Assembly: GCA_910586905.1 (NCBI GenBank)
Contig: CAJUIV010000008.1
Span: forward strand, 1-48,049
Direction: 5' to 3'
DNA length: 48,049 nt
Source of the DNA: an uncultured Christensenellaceae bacterium
GTDB lineage: Bacteria; Bacillota; Clostridia; Christensenellales; CAG-314
Shown here: positions 41,407-48,049 of the stretch, in pieces
Layout: every line of letters begins with the position of its first letter
How positions within the stretch are numbered: the first letter of the stretch is position 1
Notes under the pieces: model-generated
Told to the model about the DNA's origin: nothing
The model's database searches: none
The model's input: only the letters and a program-made list of their open reading frames with translations
Program-made: the position numbers and the translations under genes

Positions 41407-42256
41407 TTTGCGTTTTCTCCTTTTGGAAATTGTAAACAAGGAAATTTTTCGTCATCTCATCGGTAATGCCGTAACGTTCCGCCAAACTGTGTATGGCTCG
41501 AAGAAAATCCGCAGCAGTGCAGCATTGAGATAACAGGTTTTCTTTTTCTATAAGTTTATTCCAAAATATATTCAAAACAATTTCGTCGGTAGCAAGAGAA
41601 ACAACCGAGTGATTGCGCGTATGCACGTAAACGTTGCGATCGCCTTCTTCGCCGACTAGACACTCTCCGCCGTCGATTATGACGGTTGTTCTGCGATAAG
41701 GAAATAAAGTTGAAACATCGCTGATATTGTACGAATACACCGTTGCGCCTGCAACTGCAATATTTTCGAAAGTAAAAATATATACTTTTACACCGCGGGA
41801 TATAGCGTTTTCGATGTTGCTGCGTAGCACTTCGAACGGCTCTCGCCAAATGGATAGGGAAATTTCCGCTTGCGCGCTGTCGATAAGTTCCTTTGCCTTA
41901 GCAACGTATTTTTCCTCACCCACTATATTCATTACATAATCGACGTCGGCGTTTTCCGTTGCAAGTTGTTGTAGTTCGCGTTCGGCGCAGGCGATATTCT
42001 TTTCGTTTTCTTCCTTAATACTGCGTATAAGGTCTTGATACTTGATAGGTTTGTAAAAATTCGGTTCTCCGTCTATACGAATAACCGCCCCCTTTGCAAC
42101 CAAGCGATTGATAACCTCGTACACCAACGAGCGCGCAACACCCGAAAGTTTTGCGATTTCGTAACCGTTTAACACTTTATGTTTAATTAGTGTTCCGTAT
42201 ACTTTTGCTTCGTTTGACGAAAAGCCGAGTTTCTCTAAAAATTCATAATTATTCAT
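41390..42256 (-). CDS. TrmB-family transcriptional regulator
   Basis: A 288-residue regulator. The N-terminal winged helix reads NYEFLEKLGFSSNEAKVYGT, GYEIAKLSGVARSLVYEVIN and RLVAKGAVI. A coiled helix follows, then a PLD-like ligand region (EISLSIWREPFEVLRSNIEN, GVKVYIFTF). TrmB proteins in archaea and bacteria sense sugars. The frame opens earlier, but that would include the -35 and -10 boxes, so the ATG at 42256 is chosen. It overlaps the MFS gene and probably controls the three-gene operon. Confidence 0.85.
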   Translation of the reverse strand: MNNYEFLEKLGFSSNEAKVYGTLIKHKVLNGYEIAKLSGVARSLVYEVINRLVAKGAVIRIDGEPNFYKPIKYQDLIRSIKEENEKNIACAERELQQLATENADVDYVMNIVGEEKYVAKAKELIDSAQAEISLSIWREPFEVLRSNIENAISRGVKVYIFTFENIAVAGATVYSYNISDVSTLFPYRRTTVIIDGGECLVGEEGDRNVYVHTRNHSVVSLATDEIVLNIFWNKLIEKENLLSQCCTAADFLRAIHSLAERYGITDEMTKNFLVYNFQKEKTQNGKKH

Positions 42257-42278
42257 AGTAGTTATACCCCACACCACT

Positions 42279-42306
42279 ATTATACTGTAAATCCTTCCTT
42301 TGTCAA
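42279..42306 (-). promoter_or_regulatory. Promoter of the TrmB-MFS-SGNH operon
   Basis: Consensus -35 TTGACA (42301-42306) and consensus -10 TATAAT (42279-42284), 16-base spacer, giving a leader of only about 16 nt. GGTGTGGGG just after the -10 may be an operator or ribosome site. Confidence 0.75.
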
Positions 42307-42347
42307 TACCCATTTTGAAAAATATGGTATTAAATTTGTTGTTTTAG

Positions 42348-43217
42348 TCAATACGGACTGTCGTCAAAGTACAGTTCATCGTACAAATCGCCGTCTTGCC
42401 TATCGAAACGTTCTTGCTGTTGTGGGTTGGTATTCTTTATTAAAGAATAACTTTCTCCGCGTTTTGCACCGTAACGTTTAGATATTTGTATGTAGAAATC
42501 TTCCTGCAAATCCGAGTAAGAAGTTAGACCGCCGCGCTGTTTCCAAAACTCACTGTGAGATAAGCGGGGATTGTTTTCATCTGTATGCTGAACGTATAAC
42601 GGCATATAATACTCGTCACGCATTTGCAGTTTTGAGCCGTTCTCGCTTGTTCTTTCCGACATTACTTTGCTTTGCCACTGTTCGGTTATGGGCAGATAAT
42701 ATACGAACAGATTGCGCCTATTCGGTTCGGTTATCTGTCCCGTTTCCGAATCAATTAAATACGGGATTTGAACTACAGTGTTTCCAATGTTTACTTTTGG
42801 TTTTGCATCAGTACGTTTAACAATATTAATCACAAAACACTTTGCACCTTTAGAATAGTTTTTAGGTAAAACATTTTTAAGTGTTCTATTTTCCGCTTCA
42901 ATTGCGCGCATAGCGTTATCAATTACCTCCCCAATTTGAGGAGTATGCGCCGCTTTTGCAATTGTTTCCCAACGCGCTTGTTCCGGAACAAAGAACACAT
43001 TTTCCATAGCATAGGCATCGCGGTCATCTTCAAAGCCGTCACCGTCAGATACTAATTCATTGTAACGCTTTTCGAATGCACTGGAAATATAGCGCAAAAA
43101 GATTAAGCCAACAATAACCTTGCGGTATTCTGCCGCCGGAATGTGCCCCCAAAGAACGCACGCAGCATCCCATATTTGCTTTTCAAACCCTATATTTGCA
43201 TTGTTCTTTTCTGCCAT
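42348..43217 (-). CDS. Chimeric ORF: HsdM N-terminal domain joined to a relaxase-like C-terminus
   Basis: 289 residues in one frame with a good start (GAGGT before ATG). Residues 1-120 are the N-terminal helical domain of a type I restriction methyltransferase: IWDAACVLWGHIPAAEYRKV, IFLRYISSAFEKRYNEL and FFVPEQARWETIAKAA. The methyltransferase catalytic domain is absent. From about residue 130 the sequence changes to KCFVINIVKRTDAKPKVNIG, YYMPLYVQHTDENNPRLSHS, EFWKQRGGLTSYSDLQEDFY and ISKRYGAKRGES, resembling mobilization relaxases of Mob/Pre type. It cannot methylate DNA. A deletion that fused two genes in the element is the likeliest origin. Confidence 0.65.
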   Translation of the reverse strand: MAEKNNANIGFEKQIWDAACVLWGHIPAAEYRKVIVGLIFLRYISSAFEKRYNELVSDGDGFEDDRDAYAMENVFFVPEQARWETIAKAAHTPQIGEVIDNAMRAIEAENRTLKNVLPKNYSKGAKCFVINIVKRTDAKPKVNIGNTVVQIPYLIDSETGQITEPNRRNLFVYYLPITEQWQSKVMSERTSENGSKLQMRDEYYMPLYVQHTDENNPRLSHSEFWKQRGGLTSYSDLQEDFYIQISKRYGAKRGESYSLIKNTNPQQQERFDRQDGDLYDELYFDDSPY

Positions 43218-43266
43218 TGTTTTACCTCTTGTATTTCAAACTTTTATTACTTACCGTTATATGAAT

Positions 43267-43479
43267 TTAATTATTCTTATTAGTTGTGATATCAACAATA
43301 TCGTTAAACTCACAATTCAGCGCCTTACAAATGCGAAACATCACATCCATACTGACAGGCTCGTCCTTGTTCATTTTGGCGAGCGTACCTGGCGCAATAT
43401 CCGCAGCGATGCGCATTTGCGTTTTCGTCATATCTTTGTCTATGAGCAGCTTCCAAAGTTTTTTATAACTAACAGCCAC
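43267..43479 (-). CDS. XRE-family regulator (Cro/C1-type HTH)
   Basis: A 70-residue single-domain repressor: WKLLIDKDMTKTQMRIAADI, APGTLAKMNKDEPVSMDVMF, RICKALNCEFNDIVDI. It has a GTG start with GAGGTGG in front, and a consensus promoter. It lies directly upstream of the HsdM chimera, a position typical for regulators of restriction-modification or mobile-element genes. Confidence 0.9.
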   Translation of the reverse strand: MAVSYKKLWKLLIDKDMTKTQMRIAADIAPGTLAKMNKDEPVSMDVMFRICKALNCEFNDIVDITTNKNN

Positions 43480-43508
43480 AATACCACCTCTTATAATGTA
43501 TATGGAAA

Positions 43509-43537
43509 ATTATAACATAACAAAGAGCAAAACTCAA
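43509..43537 (-). promoter_or_regulatory. Promoter of the XRE gene
   Basis: -35 TTGAGT (43532-43537), 17 bases, consensus -10 TATAAT (43509-43514), 30 bases before the GTG start. Confidence 0.7.
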
Positions 43538-43587
43538 TATGCCGTGAACATTTTTTTGAATAAAATATACAAATAATTTCCATTAGA

Positions 43588-44192
43588 TTAAGAGTGTTCC
43601 AATAACTTTCTTTTAATAATGCTTAATGTTGGCTTATTCCTTTCTTCCTCTTGAAAACTCTTAACTACTTTGTCCATTGTTTCGGAACTCCAATAAATTT
43701 TCAATTTCTTCTTTGCTCGAGTAATCGCCGTATAAAATACACTTCTGTAATTGTCAAGATTCAAAGAATTTTTAAATATATGATAATCGCAATCTACTCT
43801 ACGACATTTTTGTCCTAGATGATTTGTTGCCTGATAGCTTACTCCTTTAACAACGCTCACTGCCAAAATAACGCCACCAACACAATGTAATATAACATCT
43901 CCAGCACGCAGATACGCTAATCTTTCCCAATGATGCGGAACAAATCCGCCGGCAGATTCCAACGGGGCTTGAATATATCCGGCTCTCATTTCAGAGTTAA
44001 ACGCGCCGCCTTGAAAAACAAAATAAACCGATTTACCTTTGTTGGTGAGATTACACGCACAGGGCGATGCGCCTGGGTAGGTTTTGACTTTGGACTTCGT
44101 CCCAACTCTCTCATACAAGAATCACAGTACTCCTGACCTTTTTCCAAATCTATATAATTCAAATCACATCTCTTACACTTAGTATATTTCAT
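43588..44192 (-). pseudogene. Frameshifted Zn-ribbon/EVE-like protein joined to a UvrD-type helicase tail
   Basis: The start at 44192 (AGAGGAAAG ribosome site) encodes a zinc ribbon MKYTKCKRCDLNYIDLEKGQ, YCDSCMRELG, up to ISPTKV. A one-base shift near 44045 moves to the frame KSVYFVFQGGAFNSEMRAGY, FVPHHWERLAYLRAGDVILH and CRRVDCDY, an EVE-like domain of clostridial restriction-type proteins. After FKNSL the protein changes to VFYTAITRAKKKLKIYW, the last motif of UvrD/RecD-type helicases, and ends 40 residues later. The middle of at least one gene is missing. It reads as deletion debris from defence genes. Confidence 0.7.
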
Positions 44193-44233
44193 GCCTTTCC
44201 TCTGTAACTAATCCTGCAAGTATATAATACAAT

Positions 44234-45337
44234 TTATTTCAAATTATCTTTTATTGATTTAGTCTTTACCATAATATCTTGACATTTAGATATCGACAAT
44301 TTGAATTTCAGCGCAACAGCAAGAAGGTCATCATCTTTGGGGTTGCCTGCGCCATTGACTGTCATCTCGTGTTCGACCTTGTCTGGTGTTTGTGTTAAAT
44401 CGAATGCCGAAGATAAAGTATAGCCGTCTAATTCTTCGTCATAAATAAAGGCAAAGTTTTTGCCGTGATCGTCCTTATTGCCAAAGTAGACGTTAAAGCA
44501 CATACGACGAAATGCCTCGTACATATCCTTTTCCGCTCGCGCGCTTATCTCCTGAATTACATAGAACAAATGCGTGTAATCCAAATTGGGGATTCGGTGA
44601 GTCGTTTCCAATAAAGCGGACAGGGAAATAACGTGTTTGCGTTTACCATTCACCCTATCAAAACGCTTTGCGCCGTAGTATCCGCTGCAAAACTTTGACG
44701 GAAACAGAGCAAAATCGTTTACGTTAATTCCGCACTGCTTGGCAAATTGGTTTGTGCCGTATTCCTTTTCACCAACGTTCGGCGGATCAATTCTACACCC
44801 GAACTTAACAATCCAGTCCGCACCATTAATACTAACGTGGGCCTTAGGTCTTGCTCCGCCACTTGAACCGCCCAATTGATATATCCGGTCTAACTCCTGT
44901 ACGTTTTCATCATTCAATATAGCGTCAACCTCTTTGGAAATTTCGTCCAAATTAAAATCGAGCGAGTTCGCCTCCACCGCTTGCGACGGTTCGTATTCAA
45001 GCCCGCCTAAACCGTTTTTACTAATCAACGTTAGTTTTGTAAGAGGCGACAACGTATCGGCGTTTATACCCTTTTTTGCAAGCAACCGCTTTACAAGTAA
45101 TTCGCCCCATCCGTCCGGCAGCGAATCCCAAAACACGCCGTACAATCCGTTAAACGTCATCTTTCGGTTAACAAACACTTCACTTGTTAGCGGTAACGAA
45201 AACGGCGCAATAGAAAAACCCGATTGTAACCATTCGTTATCGTACTGAAATGCGATAACACGCGGATCAATCTCGGCAAGATACCCTATAACTTTGCCGT
45301 TGTATTTAACTGTTACTTTTGTTATTGTGGTATTCAT
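44234..45337 (-). CDS. hipA: HipA-family kinase toxin
   Basis: A 367-residue Ser/Thr kinase of the HipA type; E. coli HipA inactivates glutamyl-tRNA synthetase. Motifs: LPDGWGELLVKRLLAKKG (N-terminal domain), LGGSSGGARPKAHVSINGAD (regulatory Ser loop and nucleotide lysine region), FGNKDDHGKNFAFIYDEELD (catalytic and metal residues) and YTLSSAFDLTQTPDKVEHEM. It is slightly short of E. coli HipA (440) but has all catalytic parts. It overlaps hipB by four bases (ATGA). The standard pairing makes a toxin-antitoxin module, likely stabilising the island. Confidence 0.93.
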   Translation of the reverse strand: MNTTITKVTVKYNGKVIGYLAEIDPRVIAFQYDNEWLQSGFSIAPFSLPLTSEVFVNRKMTFNGLYGVFWDSLPDGWGELLVKRLLAKKGINADTLSPLTKLTLISKNGLGGLEYEPSQAVEANSLDFNLDEISKEVDAILNDENVQELDRIYQLGGSSGGARPKAHVSINGADWIVKFGCRIDPPNVGEKEYGTNQFAKQCGINVNDFALFPSKFCSGYYGAKRFDRVNGKRKHVISLSALLETTHRIPNLDYTHLFYVIQEISARAEKDMYEAFRRMCFNVYFGNKDDHGKNFAFIYDEELDGYTLSSAFDLTQTPDKVEHEMTVNGAGNPKDDDLLAVALKFKLSISKCQDIMVKTKSIKDNLK

Positions 45338-45624
45338 CCCTTAAAGTCCTTTAAGTTTGTAATAATGGGCGTTTTGAAAAGTAAGTTAAAGTCTGGTAAG
45401 CACTTTAATGCATGCGCAATTTTTAAGAGCGACGTCAAAGAAATATCCCCCGTTTCCTCAAACCGGCGAATAGACGCATACGAAACGCCTGAACGTTCGG
45501 CAAGTTTTTTTTGCGTAAGCTTACTTTCCTTGCGACGAGATTTAACCCTATCGACAAGACTAGATAATACAGTTTGCTGCGTTTCGACGTTTACAAACGC
45601 GCTTATATCGAATTTGTTATCCAT
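45334..45624 (-). CDS. hipB: HipB-like XRE antitoxin/repressor
   Basis: A 96-residue HTH protein: SRRKESKLTQKKLAERSGVS, YASIRRFEETGDISLTSLLK, IAHALKCLPDFNLLF. It neutralises HipA and represses the operon in studied systems. The ATG at 45624 lies about three bases after the predicted transcription start, so the mRNA would be almost leaderless; no ribosome site is visible. Confidence 0.92.
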   Translation of the reverse strand: MDNKFDISAFVNVETQQTVLSSLVDRVKSRRKESKLTQKKLAERSGVSYASIRRFEETGDISLTSLLKIAHALKCLPDFNLLFKTPIITNLKDFKG

Positions 45625-45627
45625 AAT

Positions 45628-45682
45628 GCTAATATATTAGCAAAAAGATAGTATTTCGTCAATAGATTGCTAATATATTGAC
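45628..45682 (-). promoter_or_regulatory. hipBA promoter with twin HipB operators
   Basis: -35 TTGACG (45657-45662) and -10 TAATAT (45634-45639) with 17-base spacing. The -10 sits inside the perfect palindrome GCTAATATATTAGC (45628-45641). A second copy with two mismatches, GCTAATATATTGAC, is at 45669-45682, one side of each core element, 41 bp apart. This fits cooperative binding of a HipB dimer. Confidence 0.75.
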
Positions 45683-45963
45683 AATTATTGCTAAAATTGC
45701 AAAATTACATACTGGAATGTAGTAAGTAAGCAAAAAACGCTCAATTCGAGCGTTTTTGATTTCAAAATTTGATTTTTCCACCTACTCACGACGGAGTGAA
45801 ATTGTGTTATAAATATGTTGGTTTTTACCTATGCATCTTTTTTGTTGAAAATCGTTGGCGAAAATGCCGAAATGGTTAAAAAATACTAGAAAAGGCGGTA
45901 ATTATTGGCAGTTTTGGGGTTGTTTTGGTTGATGAATGGTTAGACTGCCCATTCCGCGCGGAC
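45683..45963. other. Non-coding stretch at island right end
   Basis: Contains a bidirectional terminator-like hairpin at 45733-45757 (AAAAACGCTC / GAGCGTTTTT) and otherwise no gene. It ends at attachment copy C. Confidence 0.5.
45733..45757. terminator. Bidirectional terminator-like hairpin
   Basis: A 10-bp perfect stem with a 5-nt loop and A/T-rich ends, in the upstream region of hipBA near the island end. It would insulate hipBA from the tRNA side. Confidence 0.65.
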
Positions 45964-46016
45964 TTCTGACTCCGTCATTCGCAGGTTCAAATCCTGCTAC
46001 CCTAGCCATTTTGAGT
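45964..46016 (+). repeat. Attachment-site repeat, copy C (right end)
   Basis: Bases 45964-46008 exactly match the 3' 45 bp of tRNA-Gln, from the anticodon loop through CCA. The next eight bases, TTTTGAGT, also match copy B. The 5' part of the tRNA is missing, so this is not a functional tRNA gene. Confidence 0.9.
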
Positions 46017-46046
46017 GCATTATATTATTATAATGCACTCTTTTTG
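46013..46046 (+). terminator. Probable original terminator of tRNA-Gln
   Basis: A 12-bp perfect stem (GAGTGCATTATA / TATAATGCACTC, loop TTAT) followed by TTTTTG, starting five bases after the CCA of the truncated tRNA copy. No gene now needs it there, so it probably belonged to the tRNA before the island separated them. Confidence 0.75.
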
Positions 46047-46135
46047 TTATATAAGATGAAAATTTAGCTTTGATTTTTCACTCAAATAGGCACTTTTATA
46101 TAGTTTCTATAACTCAAAAATGCGATTTGGCACAA

Positions 46136-46259
46136 ATTTGGCAAAAGTCTTATAACGAATGTTACATCTCATCACGCAAATAACACGTTTTTTTATCAAA
46201 AATTTGGTTCGTGTACGATATATCAACACGACTGCTTAAACCCTAATTTTTTGCCAAAT
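46136..46259. repeat. Inverted repeats near the recombinase stub
   Basis: ATTTGGCAAAA (46136-46146) and its exact complement TTTTGCCAAAT (46249-46259) face each other across about 100 bases, with further TTTGGCA-like copies beside each. They could be recombinase or excisionase arm sites. The rest of 46047-46376 is non-coding. Confidence 0.4.
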
Positions 46260-46376
46260 TTTGGCTGTTGGACAGCCCTTTTTACGCTGATATGCAACTT
46301 TCCACTACTTTTTGCTGCTCAACTCAACTTTCAATAATTTTTGCAAGTCCGGGCGTTTTGGGTAAAAACGCCGCCG

Positions 46377-46655
46377 TCAATACTTTTTGTTGCTTGCCGC
46401 CAACGCTTTTTGAAACTTGCTGTTAGGGAATCTATCTTCGGGGCGCGGCCGTGAATTGTAATAAGGCTCGGGGAAATCCCATTGTTGGTAATCCACGAGC
46501 AACGATTGCTTTAACTGAAACTCTTTGGAGTAGTCCGTGTAACCGCGGTCTACCACCGACGAGCCGATACCCTTTTCCTGACTGTGTCCGTCCCACATCA
46601 TCACGAGTTCTAAGTTCACACCGCTTTCCTTACAACGGGTAATAAAACTGTATTC
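46377..46655 (-). pseudogene. C-terminal stub of a tyrosine recombinase (integrase)
   Basis: 92 residues remain, opened on the 5' side by a stop created at the CRISPR junction. The pattern FITRCKESGVNLELVMMWDG then HS..., with a Tyr 15 residues later in SSVVDRGYTDYSKEFQLKQ, fits the end of phage-type integrases: conserved Gly-His, spacing, and nucleophile Tyr. The N-terminus and first catalytic Arg are gone. The gene pointed toward attachment copy C, as integrase genes usually do. A GTG at 46619 with an AAGGA site could start a short product by chance. Confidence 0.6.
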
Positions 46656-48049
46656 TCAAACGCATTTGTTGCCGTTCCTCCGCCCGTTTACGTTTTAGTT
46701 TCTATATGAAATTACACTATTCTCAAACAGGAGGAAAATATGTTAAAAATCTATTCTAGTTTTAGTTCTATATGAAATTACACTATTCTCAAACGTAACG
46801 TAGTCCGTTACAGTTTTACCGGTTGTTTTAGTTCTATATGAAATTACACTATTCTCAAACTAAGAGAATAACTGCTTTTATCAATTGTTAATTTTAGTTC
46901 TATATGAAATTACACTATTCTCAAACCAAACGGACATATCAAAGACAAACATCTGAGTTTTAGTTCTATATGAAATTACACTATTCTCAAACTTAGAAAG
47001 AAAGGACGTCAAGCGTAATTATGTTTTAGTTCTATATGAAATTACACTATTCTCAAACCATTGTTGCGTCGTAAATTGCGAGCGTTGCGTTTTAGTTCTA
47101 TATGAAATTACACTATTCTCAAACCGCTACGGTGGTTGGATCAGGCAACTGATCGTTTTAGTTCTATATGAAATTACACTATTCTCAAACCTGAGTGATA
47201 ATTTTATCGGATTGAGCAAAGTTTTAGTTCTATATGAAATTACACTATTCTCAAACGTGATGAAGTCTTTTATTTATACGGTTCTTGTTTTAGTTCTATA
47301 TGAAATTACACTATTCTCAAACGCCGGCGTAGACGCACCGAAAGATGTTCGCGTTTTAGTTCTATATGAAATTACACTATTCTCAAACACGTTACGCGTC
47401 GGCACGTTCAAACTTTCGGTTTTAGTTCTATATGAAATTACACTATTCTCAAACTGCCGGTGCAGGTCCGTTCGTCATTCTGATGTTTTAGTTCTATATG
47501 AAATTACACTATTCTCAAACCGATAAACGCAACCCGACGATACAAAAGGAGTTTTAGTTCTATATGAAATTACACTATTCTCAAACTACCTATGATGTAC
47601 GCGTCTTGCCACTTGCGTTTTAGTTCTATATGAAATTACACTATTCTCAAACGAGTCGATGTACAAAGGCTATGCGCTGCATGTTTTAGTTCTATATGAA
47701 ATTACACTATTCTCAAACTGCGCGTCGAACGACTACGAGCAAGCGGGTGTTTTAGTTCTATATGAAATTACACTATTCTCAAACCGCTCTGTCTTTAACG
47801 TCGCTCTCGTTCACGTTTTAGTTCTATATGAAATTACACTATTCTCAAACCCTCGTCGACGTTCGCGCCCTTGTAGAGGTGTTTTAGTTCTATATGAAAT
47901 TACACTATTCTCAAACGTTGCGGTTGCCGTTCGGGTAAACCTTGTCGTTTTAGTTCTATATGAAATTACACTATTCTCAAACGAAATCGCGTTAAAGGCG
48001 GCGGCAAGCGCAAGTTTTAGTTCTATATGAAATTACACTATTCTCAAAC
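46651..48049 (+). CRISPR. CRISPR array, type II-like repeat, 21 full repeats plus a partial one
   Basis: A 36-bp repeat beginning GTTTTAGTTCTATATG and ending CACTATTCTCAAAC, with unique spacers of 30 bp (one of 31). Repeat length, the GTTTTAG start and 30-bp spacers are typical of type II (Cas9) systems. The leftmost copy is only an 11-12-base end (TATTCTCAAAC, to 46661), the next (46692-46728) has an extra T, and the one at 46891 starts with A. All others are identical. The last repeat ends exactly at the window edge. No cas gene or tracrRNA was recognised. Confidence 0.98.

Larger units (their letters stand above)
38111..46008. mobile_element. Integrated genomic island in tRNA-Gln (decayed mobilizable element)
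   Basis: About 7.9 kb bounded by the tRNA-Gln 3' end and its exact 45-bp copy. It holds an oriT-like region, a small DNA-binding-type gene, a TrmB-MFS-SGNH operon, an HsdM/relaxase-like chimera, an XRE regulator, a broken Zn-ribbon/EVE-UvrD fusion and hipBA. A third partial copy of the attachment sequence at 38275-38303 suggests two nested insertions. No intact integrase lies inside; a recombinase stub lies just outside the right copy. Confidence 0.8.

Noticed and set aside
45964..46008. Second tRNA-Gln gene
   Set aside because: Only the 3' 45 bases are present; the acceptor 5' strand and D arm are missing.
47212..48030. Two long plus-strand open frames with repeating VLVLYEITLFSN segments
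   Set aside because: They are translations of the CRISPR repeats; the 66-base period is a multiple of three, so the frame stays open by chance.
46692..48049. tracrRNA or anti-repeat within the window
   Set aside because: I looked for the complement of the repeat's GTTTTAG...ATATGAAATT half elsewhere and saw only short chance matches such as TTTCATATA.

Overview
The window looks like a chromosomal segment of an uncultured anaerobic, low-to-moderate GC member of the Clostridia (Bacillota). The evidence is an L27 with a cleavable N-terminal extension beside its Prp protease, a sigma-H gene next to rlmB and Mini-III, an FMN-riboswitch-controlled ECF riboflavin transporter, a fused IspDF, a PPi-type phosphofructokinase, DUF3343 beside a cysteine-desulfurase-like enzyme, and strong AGGAGG-type ribosome sites. 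Genus-level placement is not possible from sequence reading alone.

Positions 1-16.8 kb are core genome, mostly on the minus strand. They hold ribU with its riboswitch, a TPR-tailed glycosyltransferase, and a plus-strand ferritin-like protein. A compact run follows from a GNAT acetyltransferase through mrnC, rlmB, sigH, dnaX, ebfC, recR, rqcP and ispDF. A DUF2804 gene is followed by a barnase/barstar pair whose nuclease is broken by a 2-base loss in an AT repeat. After these come a coiled-coil NYN protein, an Ogg1-type glycosylase and the rplU-prp-rpmA operon with its promoter.

Positions 16.9-37.6 kb continue the core. A frameshifted pnuC lies behind a structured leader. An nth-gltD-like-obg-yhbY block is next, then DUF3343 with a divergent aminotransferase, and a yfbR-ABC-S41 protease operon diverging from pfp. 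A glycerol-utilisation cluster follows (glpK, DUF1667, two FAD oxidoreductases). Last is a large membrane alpha/beta hydrolase whose predicted promoter has a nine-G tract filling half of the -35/-10 spacer, which is a candidate for phase variation.

Positions 38.0-46.0 kb are an accessory island in tRNA-Gln(CUG). The intact tRNA is at 38036-38110. A 45-bp copy of its 3' end recurs at 45964-46008, followed by a hairpin that was probably the tRNA's original terminator, and a shorter copy lies at 38275-38303. The island carries an oriT-like region with hairpins, a small DNA-binding-type protein with its own operator, a TrmB-MFS-SGNH hydrolase operon, an HsdM/relaxase-like chimera, an XRE regulator, a frameshifted Zn-ribbon/EVE-like gene joined to a UvrD tail, and hipBA with twin operators. 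It reads as a decayed integrative mobilizable element that still carries cargo.

Positions 46.0-48.05 kb hold the C-terminal stub of a probable tyrosine recombinase, cut off by the degenerate end of a type II-like CRISPR array. The array has 21 full repeats and runs to the window edge. No cas gene or tracrRNA was recognised. Degenerate repeats on the left imply that the leader and any cas genes lie to the right, outside the window.
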